Shown: positions 9,155 through 16,699 of the stretch, piece after piece
How the letters are laid out: each line of letters begins with the position of its first letter
Position numbering within the stretch: position 1 is the first letter of the stretch
Source of the DNA: Spongorhabdus nitratireducens
Lineage (GTDB): Bacteria; Pseudomonadota; Gammaproteobacteria; Pseudomonadales; Endozoicomonadaceae
DNA length: 64,000 nt
Reading direction: 5' to 3'
Assembly (NCBI GenBank): GCA_947387575.1
Contig: CANDOC010000008.1
Coordinates: forward strand, 62,001-126,000
Position numbers and translations under genes: made by a program
The notes under the pieces: model-generated
The model's input: only the letters and a program-made list of their open reading frames with translations
Told to the model about the DNA's origin: nothing
Database searches by the model: none

Positions 9155-9219
9155 ACTCTTGGATGAAGGCCATCATAACCGGTAGCTTATGTCAGCCTCC
9201 ATTAACCCCAAGAACGTTC

Positions 9220-9828
9220 TCAGTGGCGGGTCACATTATTGCCGGGAATTTGCTGTTCCGGCGGCTTTACATCTTCTGCATTGCACTCACTAAAAATCAT
9301 CAACGCAGCTACACGCACATATTCACTGACTTCCAACCAGTCACGCTCGGCTTCATCACCCTCTTCGGCACCTTCGGCTTCAATCGCTGCCAGGTTGGCC
9401 AGATCTTTCAGAGAAGCTTCGACTTCCTTATTTTCAGGTTGCTTGCCTGCCAGACCAAAGCCCGCCAGAAAGCCGTTGCACCAGTGAGACAGCCCGTTGA
9501 TACGCTGCTCCATTTCGGTTTCATCATCCGGCAGCAACATATCAAAGCCGAAGCCTTCGCCTTTCAGCTGACGCAGGGTCTGGGCCAGCATAATCAGTAG
9601 CTGCATCTGGCTTTTTTGCGGCATGGCCGAATCCAAGTCCAGATGCTGTGCTGCCAAACCCATCCACTGTTTGGCACTGCGACCGCCACCACACAGCCAG
9701 CCAGTCAGCAAACCATGAAGCTCAGAGGGTGGTGTATGACAGCCATGCTCCAGAAAAACATCACACAGGTCATCAAAGCTGATGGTCTGCTCGGGAGCAT
9801 TCTCGGAATTCGAATCAAAGGAGGACAT
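9220..9828 (-). CDS. YgfB / UPF0149 family protein
   Basis: A 202-residue acidic all-helical protein of the UPF0149/YecA-like group. Family signatures include ELHGLLTGWLCGGG near residue 40 and the segment NGFLAGFGLAGKQ near 120, followed by EVSEYVRVAALMIFSE. The molecular role of the family is not firmly established. Its place immediately upstream of pepP, ubiH and ubiI is the conserved gammaproteobacterial arrangement. It is divergent from the zapA pair, with about 220 bases of shared upstream region. Confidence 0.88.
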   Translation of the reverse strand: MSSFDSNSENAPEQTISFDDLCDVFLEHGCHTPPSELHGLLTGWLCGGGRSAKQWMGLAAQHLDLDSAMPQKSQMQLLIMLAQTLRQLKGEGFGFDMLLPDDETEMEQRINGLSHWCNGFLAGFGLAGKQPENKEVEASLKDLANLAAIEAEGAEEGDEAERDWLEVSEYVRVAALMIFSECNAEDVKPPEQQIPGNNVTRH

Positions 9829-10051
9829 TCAGTAATCCAGTGTTAACCAGCGAAGGACAGTATCCCGGCGCTGCTATTTTAAACGCTGCCGGGCAACAGC
9901 ACATTCTACTGCTGTTGCAGTGTGCCGTCAGCCCGCAGGCGCTTGCAACAGCAGGGAAGCCGCGGATTGTGAACTATTTTTATTAAAGCTATAGTAGCGG
10001 AAATGGGGAAAATCCTTCCGATCCGATACATCCGATGAGTGTCAGAGGTTA

Positions 10052-10261
10052 ATGGGAGAAGATGACATCACAGGGCTGGCACGCCGGATTGACCAGCTGA
10101 TTGAATTGTGCGATCAGTTAAGGCAGGAAAACCGGTTACTTCGATCCAGCGAACAAGCATGGAAGAGCGAACGGGCGCAGCTGATTGAGAAGAACGAACT
10201 GGCCAGAACCAAAGTTGAAGCCATGATCAGCCGCCTCAAAGCACTGGAGCAGGAAACATGA
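10052..10261 (+). CDS. Small coiled-coil protein upstream of zapA (TIGR02449/ZapB-like)
   Basis: A 69-residue, highly charged helical protein with heptad-like spacing (LARRIDQLIELCDQLRQENR, then ALEQE near the end), expected to form a coiled coil. Such proteins are regularly encoded just before zapA in gammaproteobacteria and are presumed cell-division accessory proteins. Its TGA overlaps the zapA ATG in the sequence ATGA at 10258-10261, so the two are translationally coupled. Its exact function is inferred only from this context. Confidence 0.8.
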   Translation: MGEDDITGLARRIDQLIELCDQLRQENRLLRSSEQAWKSERAQLIEKNELARTKVEAMISRLKALEQET

Positions 10262-10578
10262 GCGCAAACAGCGTTAAGACTACTGTGGTTAATATTCTGG
10301 AAAAGGATTACCGGATCAGCTGCAGTCAGGAAGAAGAAGAGGCCCTGTTCGAGGCCGCCCGCTACCTGGATGCCAAGATGAGAGATATCCGTGCCGGTGG
10401 CAAGGTTATCGGGCTGGAACGTATCGCCGTTATGGCCGCCCTCAATATCACCCACGAAATGCTGCATAACAGCAAGCAATCCTCAGCGATGCAGATGAGC
10501 ACCCAGCGTCATCTTCGCAACCTCACCGACAAACTTGATGCAGCCCTGCAGGACAACCTGCAACCGGAGGAGTTATAG
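10258..10578 (+). CDS. zapA: Cell division protein ZapA
   Basis: A 106-residue Z-ring-associated protein that binds and bundles FtsZ filaments. The N-terminal globular part carries the typical ILEKDYRISCSQEEEEAL and LDAKMRDIR segments. It is followed by RIAVMAALNITHEML and a C-terminal helix for tetramer formation. It starts by a four-base overlap with the small coiled-coil gene. 6S RNA follows downstream on the same strand, a conserved association. Confidence 0.95.
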   Translation: MSANSVKTTVVNILEKDYRISCSQEEEEALFEAARYLDAKMRDIRAGGKVIGLERIAVMAALNITHEMLHNSKQSSAMQMSTQRHLRNLTDKLDAALQDNLQPEEL

Positions 10579-10662
10579 GTTTCAGGGATATAAGATCCCA
10601 GCATCATAAATCTTATTCGGTCAATCGTGACAAAAAACTACAGACACCTGAATTCAAGCCGA

Positions 10663-10668
10663 TATACT
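10663..10668 (+). promoter_or_regulatory. Likely -10 element of the 6S RNA promoter
   Basis: TATACT at 10663-10668 lies about ten bases before the start of the recognisable 6S RNA. No good -35 hexamer is visible at normal spacing, so the assignment rests on position. Confidence 0.45.
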
Positions 10669-10676
10669 TGATTCAG

Positions 10677-10870
10677 GTTTCTCTGGGTTATGCGCCAGTC
10701 GTTACATGTCCCTGAGCTGATAATCCAGACGCAGGGTGCTCCCTGCAGAGGTGGGAGTGCATGTCCGCCGTCTCTTGTAGATGAAGCGGAAAGCCCGATA
10801 CCTCTCGGCAGCGCCCAACCTTGAACGACAGTTCAAGGGCGAGAATGACAGCGGTAGTACCGGAGAAACC
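10677..10870 (+). ncRNA. ssrS: 6S RNA
   Basis: About 194 bases show the 6S plan. The closing stem is made of TTTCTCTGG at the 5' end and CCGGAGAAA at the 3' end. After GTCCCTGAGCTGATAATCC comes the central bubble region. The hallmark hairpin CCTTGAACGACAGTTCAAGG lies in the 3' half. It follows zapA on the same strand, as expected. 6S RNA binds the sigma-70 RNA polymerase holoenzyme and represses many promoters in stationary phase. A T-rich stretch (TTTTATTTTT) right after the closing stem could end transcription. Exact ends are estimated to within a few bases. Confidence 0.9.
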
Positions 10871-10872
10871 TT

Positions 10873-11268
10873 TTATTTTTCTTCCTTCCCGTCACTTATC
10901 CTCATGTGTTCACGCTCTAGTCGTTCTTTCTGGACTTGCTTGATCTCTGCCCAGCTTTTGCCAGACTGAATACCTTCAATACGCTCACGGTACTTATCCA
11001 CAGATCGCTCAAACACTCGGGAAAGATCGATCCGGCCTTCCTGCTCAAGACACAGCAGCAGGTTCAGGTAATCCCAGAATACATCCCCCAGCTCTTCTTC
11101 CAGATAACCTTGCCGGTTTGACAGGTTCAGCTCTTCGGCAACTTCCCCCAGTTCCAGGCCAATTTCCCGCAGATAGGTTTCACTGCCATTTGACCAGCTA
11201 CTGTTCTGGTCAATCTTGTTTTTGGCTTTGACAACATCAAGTAATTCAATGAGGTGCTGAGGATTCAC
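10873..11268 (-). CDS. MazG-like nucleotide pyrophosphohydrolase, coupled to mcrC
   Basis: A 131-residue all-alpha protein with the MazG metal-binding pattern: ExxE within IGLELGEVAEEL, then ExxD within EEELGDVFWDYL. The family hydrolyses nucleoside triphosphates to monophosphates plus pyrophosphate. Its GTG start overlaps the mcrC stop (TAGTG at 11266-11270 on the minus strand), so it is translated with the McrBC restriction genes and looks like a third member of that cassette. The stop codon lies within three bases of the 6S RNA 3' end. It is not the long two-domain MazG housekeeping enzyme. Confidence 0.82.
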   Translation of the reverse strand: MNPQHLIELLDVVKAKNKIDQNSSWSNGSETYLREIGLELGEVAEELNLSNRQGYLEEELGDVFWDYLNLLLCLEQEGRIDLSRVFERSVDKYRERIEGIQSGKSWAEIKQVQKERLEREHMRISDGKEEK

Positions 11269-12593
11269 TAGTTATTCTCTACTTCTTCTAGTCCGGAGTG
11301 AAAACAGCTGATGTCAGATTGCAGTGCATCCGGCAACAACAGCCGCTTATTATCAGTAACACCCGCTGCAATATCAAAAGGTACAACCCAGAGTTTCAGC
11401 TCACTACTAAAATCAAAACTTTGCTGAACCGGACAAATGAAACGACCTGTTTTCGGATAGATCAGCACCAGATTTCCCCGACCCTGAAGATATTTATGCC
11501 CATAGGCAAACATCTGATAAAAGTCGGCTTGCGACAGTCCAAACTTATCTATTGCATTTCCCCCGGAGCTGTCCAGCATCTTCCATTTGGTATCCAGCAC
11601 CAGCTCTGGGCGCCCATTTGTCATTACCAGTAAATCAGGCTTGAGCCTGAACCAGTGGCTGTTGCCATATTGCACCAGCGCATGCTTGCTGGCCTGCTCT
11701 TTCAACTGCCAGGGTGGAGACAGTTGTTTCCGTAAAACATGGGCAACATAGGATTCGAATAGAGCTTCCATCGGGAAAAGCAGAGACAAAGCCCTGGTCT
11801 TTCCCTGCATTGCCAGCGGCGATAACCCTTCCAGAACAAGCCGACTCCAAGCAATAGATTGCTGGTAATGATTCATCCCCCGACCCAATTTCATTGCGGC
11901 AAAGTCTGCTGAAACATTCCGGCTCAACGGCACATCATTAAAAGCAAAGCTCAGTTCACGACACAGTTTCTGGCTGGCATTGGATCGGGTAATACCTGAC
12001 ACCCGCTTCAGGGCAGAATGAATAAGGCGATTGACCGGCCTGTCGAGCAAGTACTCATCATACTCCACATAAAAGTGATGCCGGTTCACCAGATTATGAC
12101 GCAGCTGCTTTGTGGCCAGCAGCTTGCCTTTCATAAAACTCTGATTTTCTTCTTGTCGCACGTATTCCGATCGCAACCCGCGCTTTACCAGATGATTCAC
12201 ACTCTGCAAAAACTGCCGAATAAAAACTTCCAGTAGAGGCATTCTGCACGAAGCTATCTGAGCCTCAGTTGTTTCAATATGACGAAAAGCCGGCAAGTGG
12301 CGCAGCATATTCAGTAACGCCTGACGGGCATCGATATCCGACATGCTACGGGATGTTTTAGGCAGAATTTCGATCTGAACACCTGCAGGCGTCTGAAGCA
12401 CACCCACATAATTCTGTACCTGCAATGCCTTCTGGCCATTCCGGGCACATAGTTTCAGAAATCCGGGACCACGCTGCAGGTCAAGGCTCAGTTTTTCCAA
12501 ATACTGAAATGTAACGCTGTCTACCTGCCTGCAGTCAGAACCCGCAGCTTCGCTGAGATAGCCATATTCAGGCAGGGTTATTACCGACTCCAT
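11268..12593 (-). CDS. mcrC: McrC, nuclease subunit of the McrBC modification-dependent restriction system
   Basis: A 441-residue protein of the McrC family. The N-terminal part contacts and stimulates the McrB ring, and the C-terminal part carries a PD-(D/E)xK nuclease core: LKPDLLV (about 315-321) and ELVLDTKWK (about 330-338) supply the D...D-x-K residues. It starts two bases after the mcrB stop and shares a base with the MazG-like start. It cleaves DNA carrying modified cytosines once recruited by McrB. Length is greater than E. coli McrC (about 350 aa), as in many environmental versions. Confidence 0.9.
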   Translation of the reverse strand: MESVITLPEYGYLSEAAGSDCRQVDSVTFQYLEKLSLDLQRGPGFLKLCARNGQKALQVQNYVGVLQTPAGVQIEILPKTSRSMSDIDARQALLNMLRHLPAFRHIETTEAQIASCRMPLLEVFIRQFLQSVNHLVKRGLRSEYVRQEENQSFMKGKLLATKQLRHNLVNRHHFYVEYDEYLLDRPVNRLIHSALKRVSGITRSNASQKLCRELSFAFNDVPLSRNVSADFAAMKLGRGMNHYQQSIAWSRLVLEGLSPLAMQGKTRALSLLFPMEALFESYVAHVLRKQLSPPWQLKEQASKHALVQYGNSHWFRLKPDLLVMTNGRPELVLDTKWKMLDSSGGNAIDKFGLSQADFYQMFAYGHKYLQGRGNLVLIYPKTGRFICPVQQSFDFSSELKLWVVPFDIAAGVTDNKRLLLPDALQSDISCFHSGLEEVENN

Positions 12594-12595
12594 AT

Positions 12596-14773
12596 TCAGG
12601 CAACAATTTTCCGGTAAGTTTCAATATTGCCAAAAGCAGCCTGATTAATACGATAGCTGTTGTTATCTTCATCCAGCCCACTATCTGAGTATTCACGGCC
12701 AAACAGAGCCTGAGTTGATACCTGCTCTTTTACAACAAACTGCATTGCCGTATCTGCTGTCTGGTTATCTGCCAGAACTAATCTGATTTTGTCCCAGTCT
12801 TCAAAAAAGTATTCTTCAAGCAGGGGAATCACTTTATCTCTGAAAACTGACTGCAACGCCTGAAACCGCTCATCCTCATCAGAAATATCCACCAGCGGCA
12901 TAAAGAAAGCATGCCCCAGTGTATGCTCCCTGTCGTAAAGAAAGGTGATCCGACGATTCATCATTGCCAGCATCTGGCCAATGTTGAGTCCATAAACATC
13001 GATTGCTTCCAGCAGACGGGTGTCAGGCATCATTTCCTTGAAATCAAAACGACGACGCAATGCTGTATCCATCATCGCCAGCGACCGGTCGGCAGTATTC
13101 ATGGTACCGATAATATGCAGATTGGAAGGAACACTGAATGTGTCCTTTGAATAGGGCAACCGGACACTCAGGGCTTCCGGCTGACCGGAACGCTTGGAAG
13201 GCTCGATCAGAGTGATCAGCTCACCAAATACCTTGGAGATATTGCCTCTGTTTATTTCATCAATGACCAGTACATAGTTTTCACCCTGGCCTGTGGATGA
13301 CCCGGTGCTGAAATATTGATTTTGACCAGATGTTTTTTTGGCGAAGCCGTACTTTGCATCATCACAAATTTGTTTGAAGATACCGGCTTCAACTTCATAA
13401 CAGATTTGCCCCGCCTCATCAGTTCTGGCTCGCAAACCTTCCACAAACTCTTCATAACTGAAGCTCTGGTGAAACGTCACAAACCGGATACGCCCGGCGG
13501 CTACCAGTTCATCGTAACGGGCTTTTAATCGCTGCCGGTCATCATTCCAGTCAAAGTCCGGATCAGCATGGGTCACTGCGGCCTCAACCGTATACCAGGT
13601 TTTTCCTGTGCCGGGAGGGCCATAAAAAATAGTATTGGTAGCGGGTGTTGCCATCGCTGGCAGCTGTACCTGCTCGCATCCCGGATCCGTTTCAACGCTT
13701 CCCTGAGTATCAGCATCCCCGGACTCAGAAGAGACTGCCATTTCATGCCCTTCTCCGGAGTTACCCTTGAACAGCTGGAATACCCGCCAGATAGCAATAT
13801 TTCGCTGATAGCAATCCCACTCAACAGGAAAACAGGACTGCAGCGCTTCAAGCAGGTTGTAACTGGAAATACACCAGTTCTCATCTATTGCCACATCTAT
13901 TTGAAACTGTTTTTTCAGTTCCTGGCAGAACGGCTTCAGATAAAGACCATGATTAATAAGAAGTGTCAGATGTTCCGGGTCGGCTGCAGCAAATACTCGT
14001 TTGATAGCAGACCAGTTAGTCTTTTTGAATGTTCCGTTTTCAGTCCATTGCTGCCAACTTCGGACATATGTATCCGGCATCGGGTTATTTATAATTTCAG
14101 ATGTCAGCTGACGTAAAAATGACAGGTTAGCTTCAAAAGCATCCGTTTGAAGGTAGCTGCCTTTCTCACTACTTACCCCGTTAAAACGTTCCTGCCATAG
14201 CAGTTTCAAGTCATCATCGCCCAACTCTCCTCTTTGCCGAATATCAGCCACATGAAGGCAGCGCTCACGATAGGTTTCCAGCCAGCTTTGATTCGGCGTA
14301 TTACTGAAGGTTTCTTCCAACAGCAATGAAAAACTGTGGCGGGTACGGCCTTTCAGCCATAACTGTTCGAGTCTGGCCAGATAATGAGACTGTACTTCAA
14401 TACCGGATGATTGCGGGTTCCACTGTTGTCCCGGCATCGCAGATTTCAACAGCAAGGCAAACAGCAACCCCTGCTCACAACTCTGTCGCAACTCGTCAAT
14501 ACGAAACTTGATATAGCTGTGCAATTTACTGTCGTCGGACCAGTGGGGGCCTTTATAGCTATCTTTCGTTACCGTACCACTGGCTATTATTCCTTTTGGA
14601 TGTTGCCCTACACCCAGTCTTACCAGATAAACCCTGTCACCTATTTGAGGTTGCTGACTGTTACAGCTCCAGCGCACTTCATCTCCGGCGAGATAATCCA
14701 GCGTGCCGGTCGCTGAACCTTCTCCACCAGTCGAATAGTGCTTTGGGTTCCAGGTCAATAGGTAGGCGGGCAT
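12596..14773 (-). CDS. mcrB: EVE-domain McrB-type AAA+ GTPase
   Basis: A 725-residue restriction protein. The first 100 or so residues (YLLTWNPKHYS, then GDRVYLVRLG and GIIASGTV) look like an EVE/PUA-like domain, a fold that reads modified bases. After a long helical linker comes the McrB AAA+ domain with Walker A YGPPGTGKTW (about 384-393), Walker B VLVIDEINRGN (about 502-512), the family signature MNTADRSLAMMD (about 558-569) and the arginine-rich LRRRFDF. It is expected to bind modified DNA, hydrolyse GTP and recruit McrC. First gene of the three-gene cassette. Confidence 0.92.
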   Translation of the reverse strand: MPAYLLTWNPKHYSTGGEGSATGTLDYLAGDEVRWSCNSQQPQIGDRVYLVRLGVGQHPKGIIASGTVTKDSYKGPHWSDDSKLHSYIKFRIDELRQSCEQGLLFALLLKSAMPGQQWNPQSSGIEVQSHYLARLEQLWLKGRTRHSFSLLLEETFSNTPNQSWLETYRERCLHVADIRQRGELGDDDLKLLWQERFNGVSSEKGSYLQTDAFEANLSFLRQLTSEIINNPMPDTYVRSWQQWTENGTFKKTNWSAIKRVFAAADPEHLTLLINHGLYLKPFCQELKKQFQIDVAIDENWCISSYNLLEALQSCFPVEWDCYQRNIAIWRVFQLFKGNSGEGHEMAVSSESGDADTQGSVETDPGCEQVQLPAMATPATNTIFYGPPGTGKTWYTVEAAVTHADPDFDWNDDRQRLKARYDELVAAGRIRFVTFHQSFSYEEFVEGLRARTDEAGQICYEVEAGIFKQICDDAKYGFAKKTSGQNQYFSTGSSTGQGENYVLVIDEINRGNISKVFGELITLIEPSKRSGQPEALSVRLPYSKDTFSVPSNLHIIGTMNTADRSLAMMDTALRRRFDFKEMMPDTRLLEAIDVYGLNIGQMLAMMNRRITFLYDREHTLGHAFFMPLVDISDEDERFQALQSVFRDKVIPLLEEYFFEDWDKIRLVLADNQTADTAMQFVVKEQVSTQALFGREYSDSGLDEDNNSYRINQAAFGNIETYRKIVA

Positions 14774-14925
14774 TTCAGAAAGATCCTTAGAAAGTTCTGC
14801 AGGCGGGTCATGAGCTTATTCCGACAGCACGTTATCGAAACACAACCAAGGATGCCAGTTTCTAAGGAAATCTCGATTAAACTACGCCCCCATATGAAAG
14901 GGAGAAGATTAGAAAAATAATTTTC

Positions 14926-15750
14926 TCAGTATGCTCCACCGGCCAAACGCGGTCTCAATAAATCCATTAATTGTTTTTGTTCACCTTTAAGCTTGAAAGG
15001 TTCTCCATCATCAACCAGTGTTAGAAAATAATTTGAGCACTCATACTCTGTCTGAACTACTATCTGAAGGTTCGCCAGATAGCTAGCAGGGTTTGTTGCA
15101 GAAAAAGCCAAAATTAAATGTTTTATCGCTGTACGCTGTTGGTCAAGAATAAGAGAAGCCAACACAGTATCCAACCATTCAGACCAGTCCTGAGCATCAC
15201 CTTCATGGTCTGACTGGCATGTATTCATCAGCATAAATAGCAGCTTTTCAGGTGAGTAACTCAACCATTGATGTGCTGGCCATAGCGTCAACCACTGAAA
15301 AATTTTTTGTTTAACAACACCTGTATGAAGAATATGGGTAGTACATAAATTGATCAAACCCGCCAACTGGATAAAACTCTCAACATCAAACTCAACCGGT
15401 GGCAGCTGATCAACCAGTACTACTAATTGATTACTCTGTACCTCCTCGTGCAAACCATTATTAACAAGCATTGCAGCACAACTGCTAGCATGACTGATTC
15501 TGACTTGCTCAGACTGTAGAGTTATTCGCTCGATCCAGTAGAGAAATAGTTCATTAATATCATCAAAGTGATAACCACCAATATCATAAAGTTCATCTGT
15601 TTTCGCGTAGTGATCAATGGCAATTTCAAGCTGGTCAATTAACTGCAGCTCTTCTTCTAAATCCGAAGGATGCGTCACTGCCAGAGCAGGAAAACCAGCC
15701 CAGAAAAGCAGCGCTATAAAGAGGATAAGATCAGGCACATACTTCTTCAT
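14926..15750 (-). CDS. Unknown secreted or membrane-anchored helical protein
   Basis: A 274-residue protein with a clear signal-like start (MKKYVPDLILFIALLFWAGF, then ALA) and a mature part that appears mostly alpha-helical and leucine-rich. No motif of a known family is seen. Cysteines are scattered (SSCAAML, NLCTTHI, NTCQSD, YECSNYF). The gene stands alone with about 150 bases on its downstream side and 200 upstream. It is more AT-rich than the neighbouring genes, which could indicate recent gain, along with the adjacent restriction cassette. Confidence 0.6.
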   Translation of the reverse strand: MKKYVPDLILFIALLFWAGFPALAVTHPSDLEEELQLIDQLEIAIDHYAKTDELYDIGGYHFDDINELFLYWIERITLQSEQVRISHASSCAAMLVNNGLHEEVQSNQLVVLVDQLPPVEFDVESFIQLAGLINLCTTHILHTGVVKQKIFQWLTLWPAHQWLSYSPEKLLFMLMNTCQSDHEGDAQDWSEWLDTVLASLILDQQRTAIKHLILAFSATNPASYLANLQIVVQTEYECSNYFLTLVDDGEPFKLKGEQKQLMDLLRPRLAGGAY

Positions 15751-15952
15751 ATTGAGCCTTGGTTTTCGTTAAGAGCTGCCCACTTAATTTTAGTCCGTTT
15801 AACTTATCTTTCCTGCTGTCAGTCCTCTTTGCAGGGTGAGAAATAACCACTCAATTCCATGATGCACATCATGCAGCAATAAATATTTGAGCGTATAACA
15901 GAGGTTAAGGAAGGCTTTAATCCCAATAACCTAAGCGCATAAAGGAATGCCA

Positions 15953-16189
15953 ATGCTGCTAGAAAAACACGACCTGTTACATGAATTTCCCGAGCACAAG
16001 GAAAAGATCCACCAGCTGAAAATCAGCGATCGTCACTTTGCCCGTCTGTTTGACGAATACCATGAAGTAAACAAGCAGGTAGTGCGATTCGAGCAGGAAA
16101 TCGAGCATTGCTCGGACCAGCATCTTGAAACCGTTAAAAAGCAGCGACTGCACCTTAAAGATCAGCTGTATCAAATGCTGACCAGCTAA
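15953..16189 (+). CDS. YdcH-family (DUF465) small protein
   Basis: A 78-residue helical protein with the family's typical beginning (LLEKHDLLHEFPEHKEKIHQ) and centre (DRHFARLFDEYHEVNKQV). The function of the family is unknown. The ATG at 15953 is chosen over the one at 15947 because AGGA at 15943-15946 sits six bases before it and directly abuts the earlier ATG. A strong hairpin terminator follows the stop. Confidence 0.88.
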   Translation: MLLEKHDLLHEFPEHKEKIHQLKISDRHFARLFDEYHEVNKQVVRFEQEIEHCSDQHLETVKKQRLHLKDQLYQMLTS

Positions 16190-16207
16190 CACCCGCAGAG
16201 CAAAGAA

Positions 16208-16232
16208 AAGAGGCGCTATTTCAGCGCCTCTT
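16208..16232. terminator. Bidirectional hairpin terminator
   Basis: AAGAGGCGCT (16208-16217) and AGCGCCTCTT (16223-16232) form a perfect 10-bp GC-rich stem with a 5-base loop. It lies between the convergent ydcH-like gene and the 16242-16598 gene, so it can serve both. On the minus strand the stem is followed by a short TTTTC run. Confidence 0.85.
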
Positions 16233-16241
16233 GATTATTTC

Positions 16242-16598
16242 TCACCTTGATTTCGTTTCTTTCAGCGTCTTGTTTCGAAGCTCGTCCCGATATTGATTCT
16301 CCCTGTCCAGCGGCTCCGGCACATTGGCCTCTTCACCATACAGCTGAACAAAAGGTACCGGTTTTAATCGTCGATTCCCTTTCGCATCAAACTCAATAAC
16401 CCAGAGCCGGCCCGTTTCGATATCGAGCATAAACTGATCCGACCTGGAATCAGAGATTTGACCAAACATATACCGCCCCGAGGGTGTTCCCAGTATCGGT
16501 TGCTGCAGCGAAGTTACATTCACCGGTCCTGCCCATAGAGGGCAGGCAAAACTGAGCCAAACCAGAAGCGATGACAGAGGCAATAGTCTTCGTTTCAA
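16242..16598 (-). CDS. Small exported protein of unknown function, TTG start
   Basis: A 118-residue protein with a signal peptide (MKRRLLPLSSLLVWLSFA, then CPLWAG) and a mature part in which GTPSGRYMFGQISDSRSDQF and LDIETGRLWVIEFD suggest small beta strands. The start appears to be TTG: an AGGAG ribosome site lies six bases upstream and an in-frame stop lies just before, so no other start fits. It ends 10 bases from a shared terminator. Function is not recognised. Confidence 0.72.
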   Translation of the reverse strand: MKRRLLPLSSLLVWLSFACPLWAGPVNVTSLQQPILGTPSGRYMFGQISDSRSDQFMLDIETGRLWVIEFDAKGNRRLKPVPFVQLYGEEANVPEPLDRENQYRDELRNKTLKETKSR

Positions 16599-16699
16599 TG
16601 CTCACTCCTTACATGGGCCACGGCCCAAGGGATAAAGCCAAAGAATGCACACTGGTCTCAGCTTATACCAAATACCCAAAAACGAAACTGCAGGATTTA

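Noticed and set aside
14926-15750. Unknown exported protein as a further member of the McrBC cassette
   Set aside because: It is on the same strand but upstream, with a 150-base gap and a signal peptide, so there is no evidence of shared function with a cytoplasmic restriction system.
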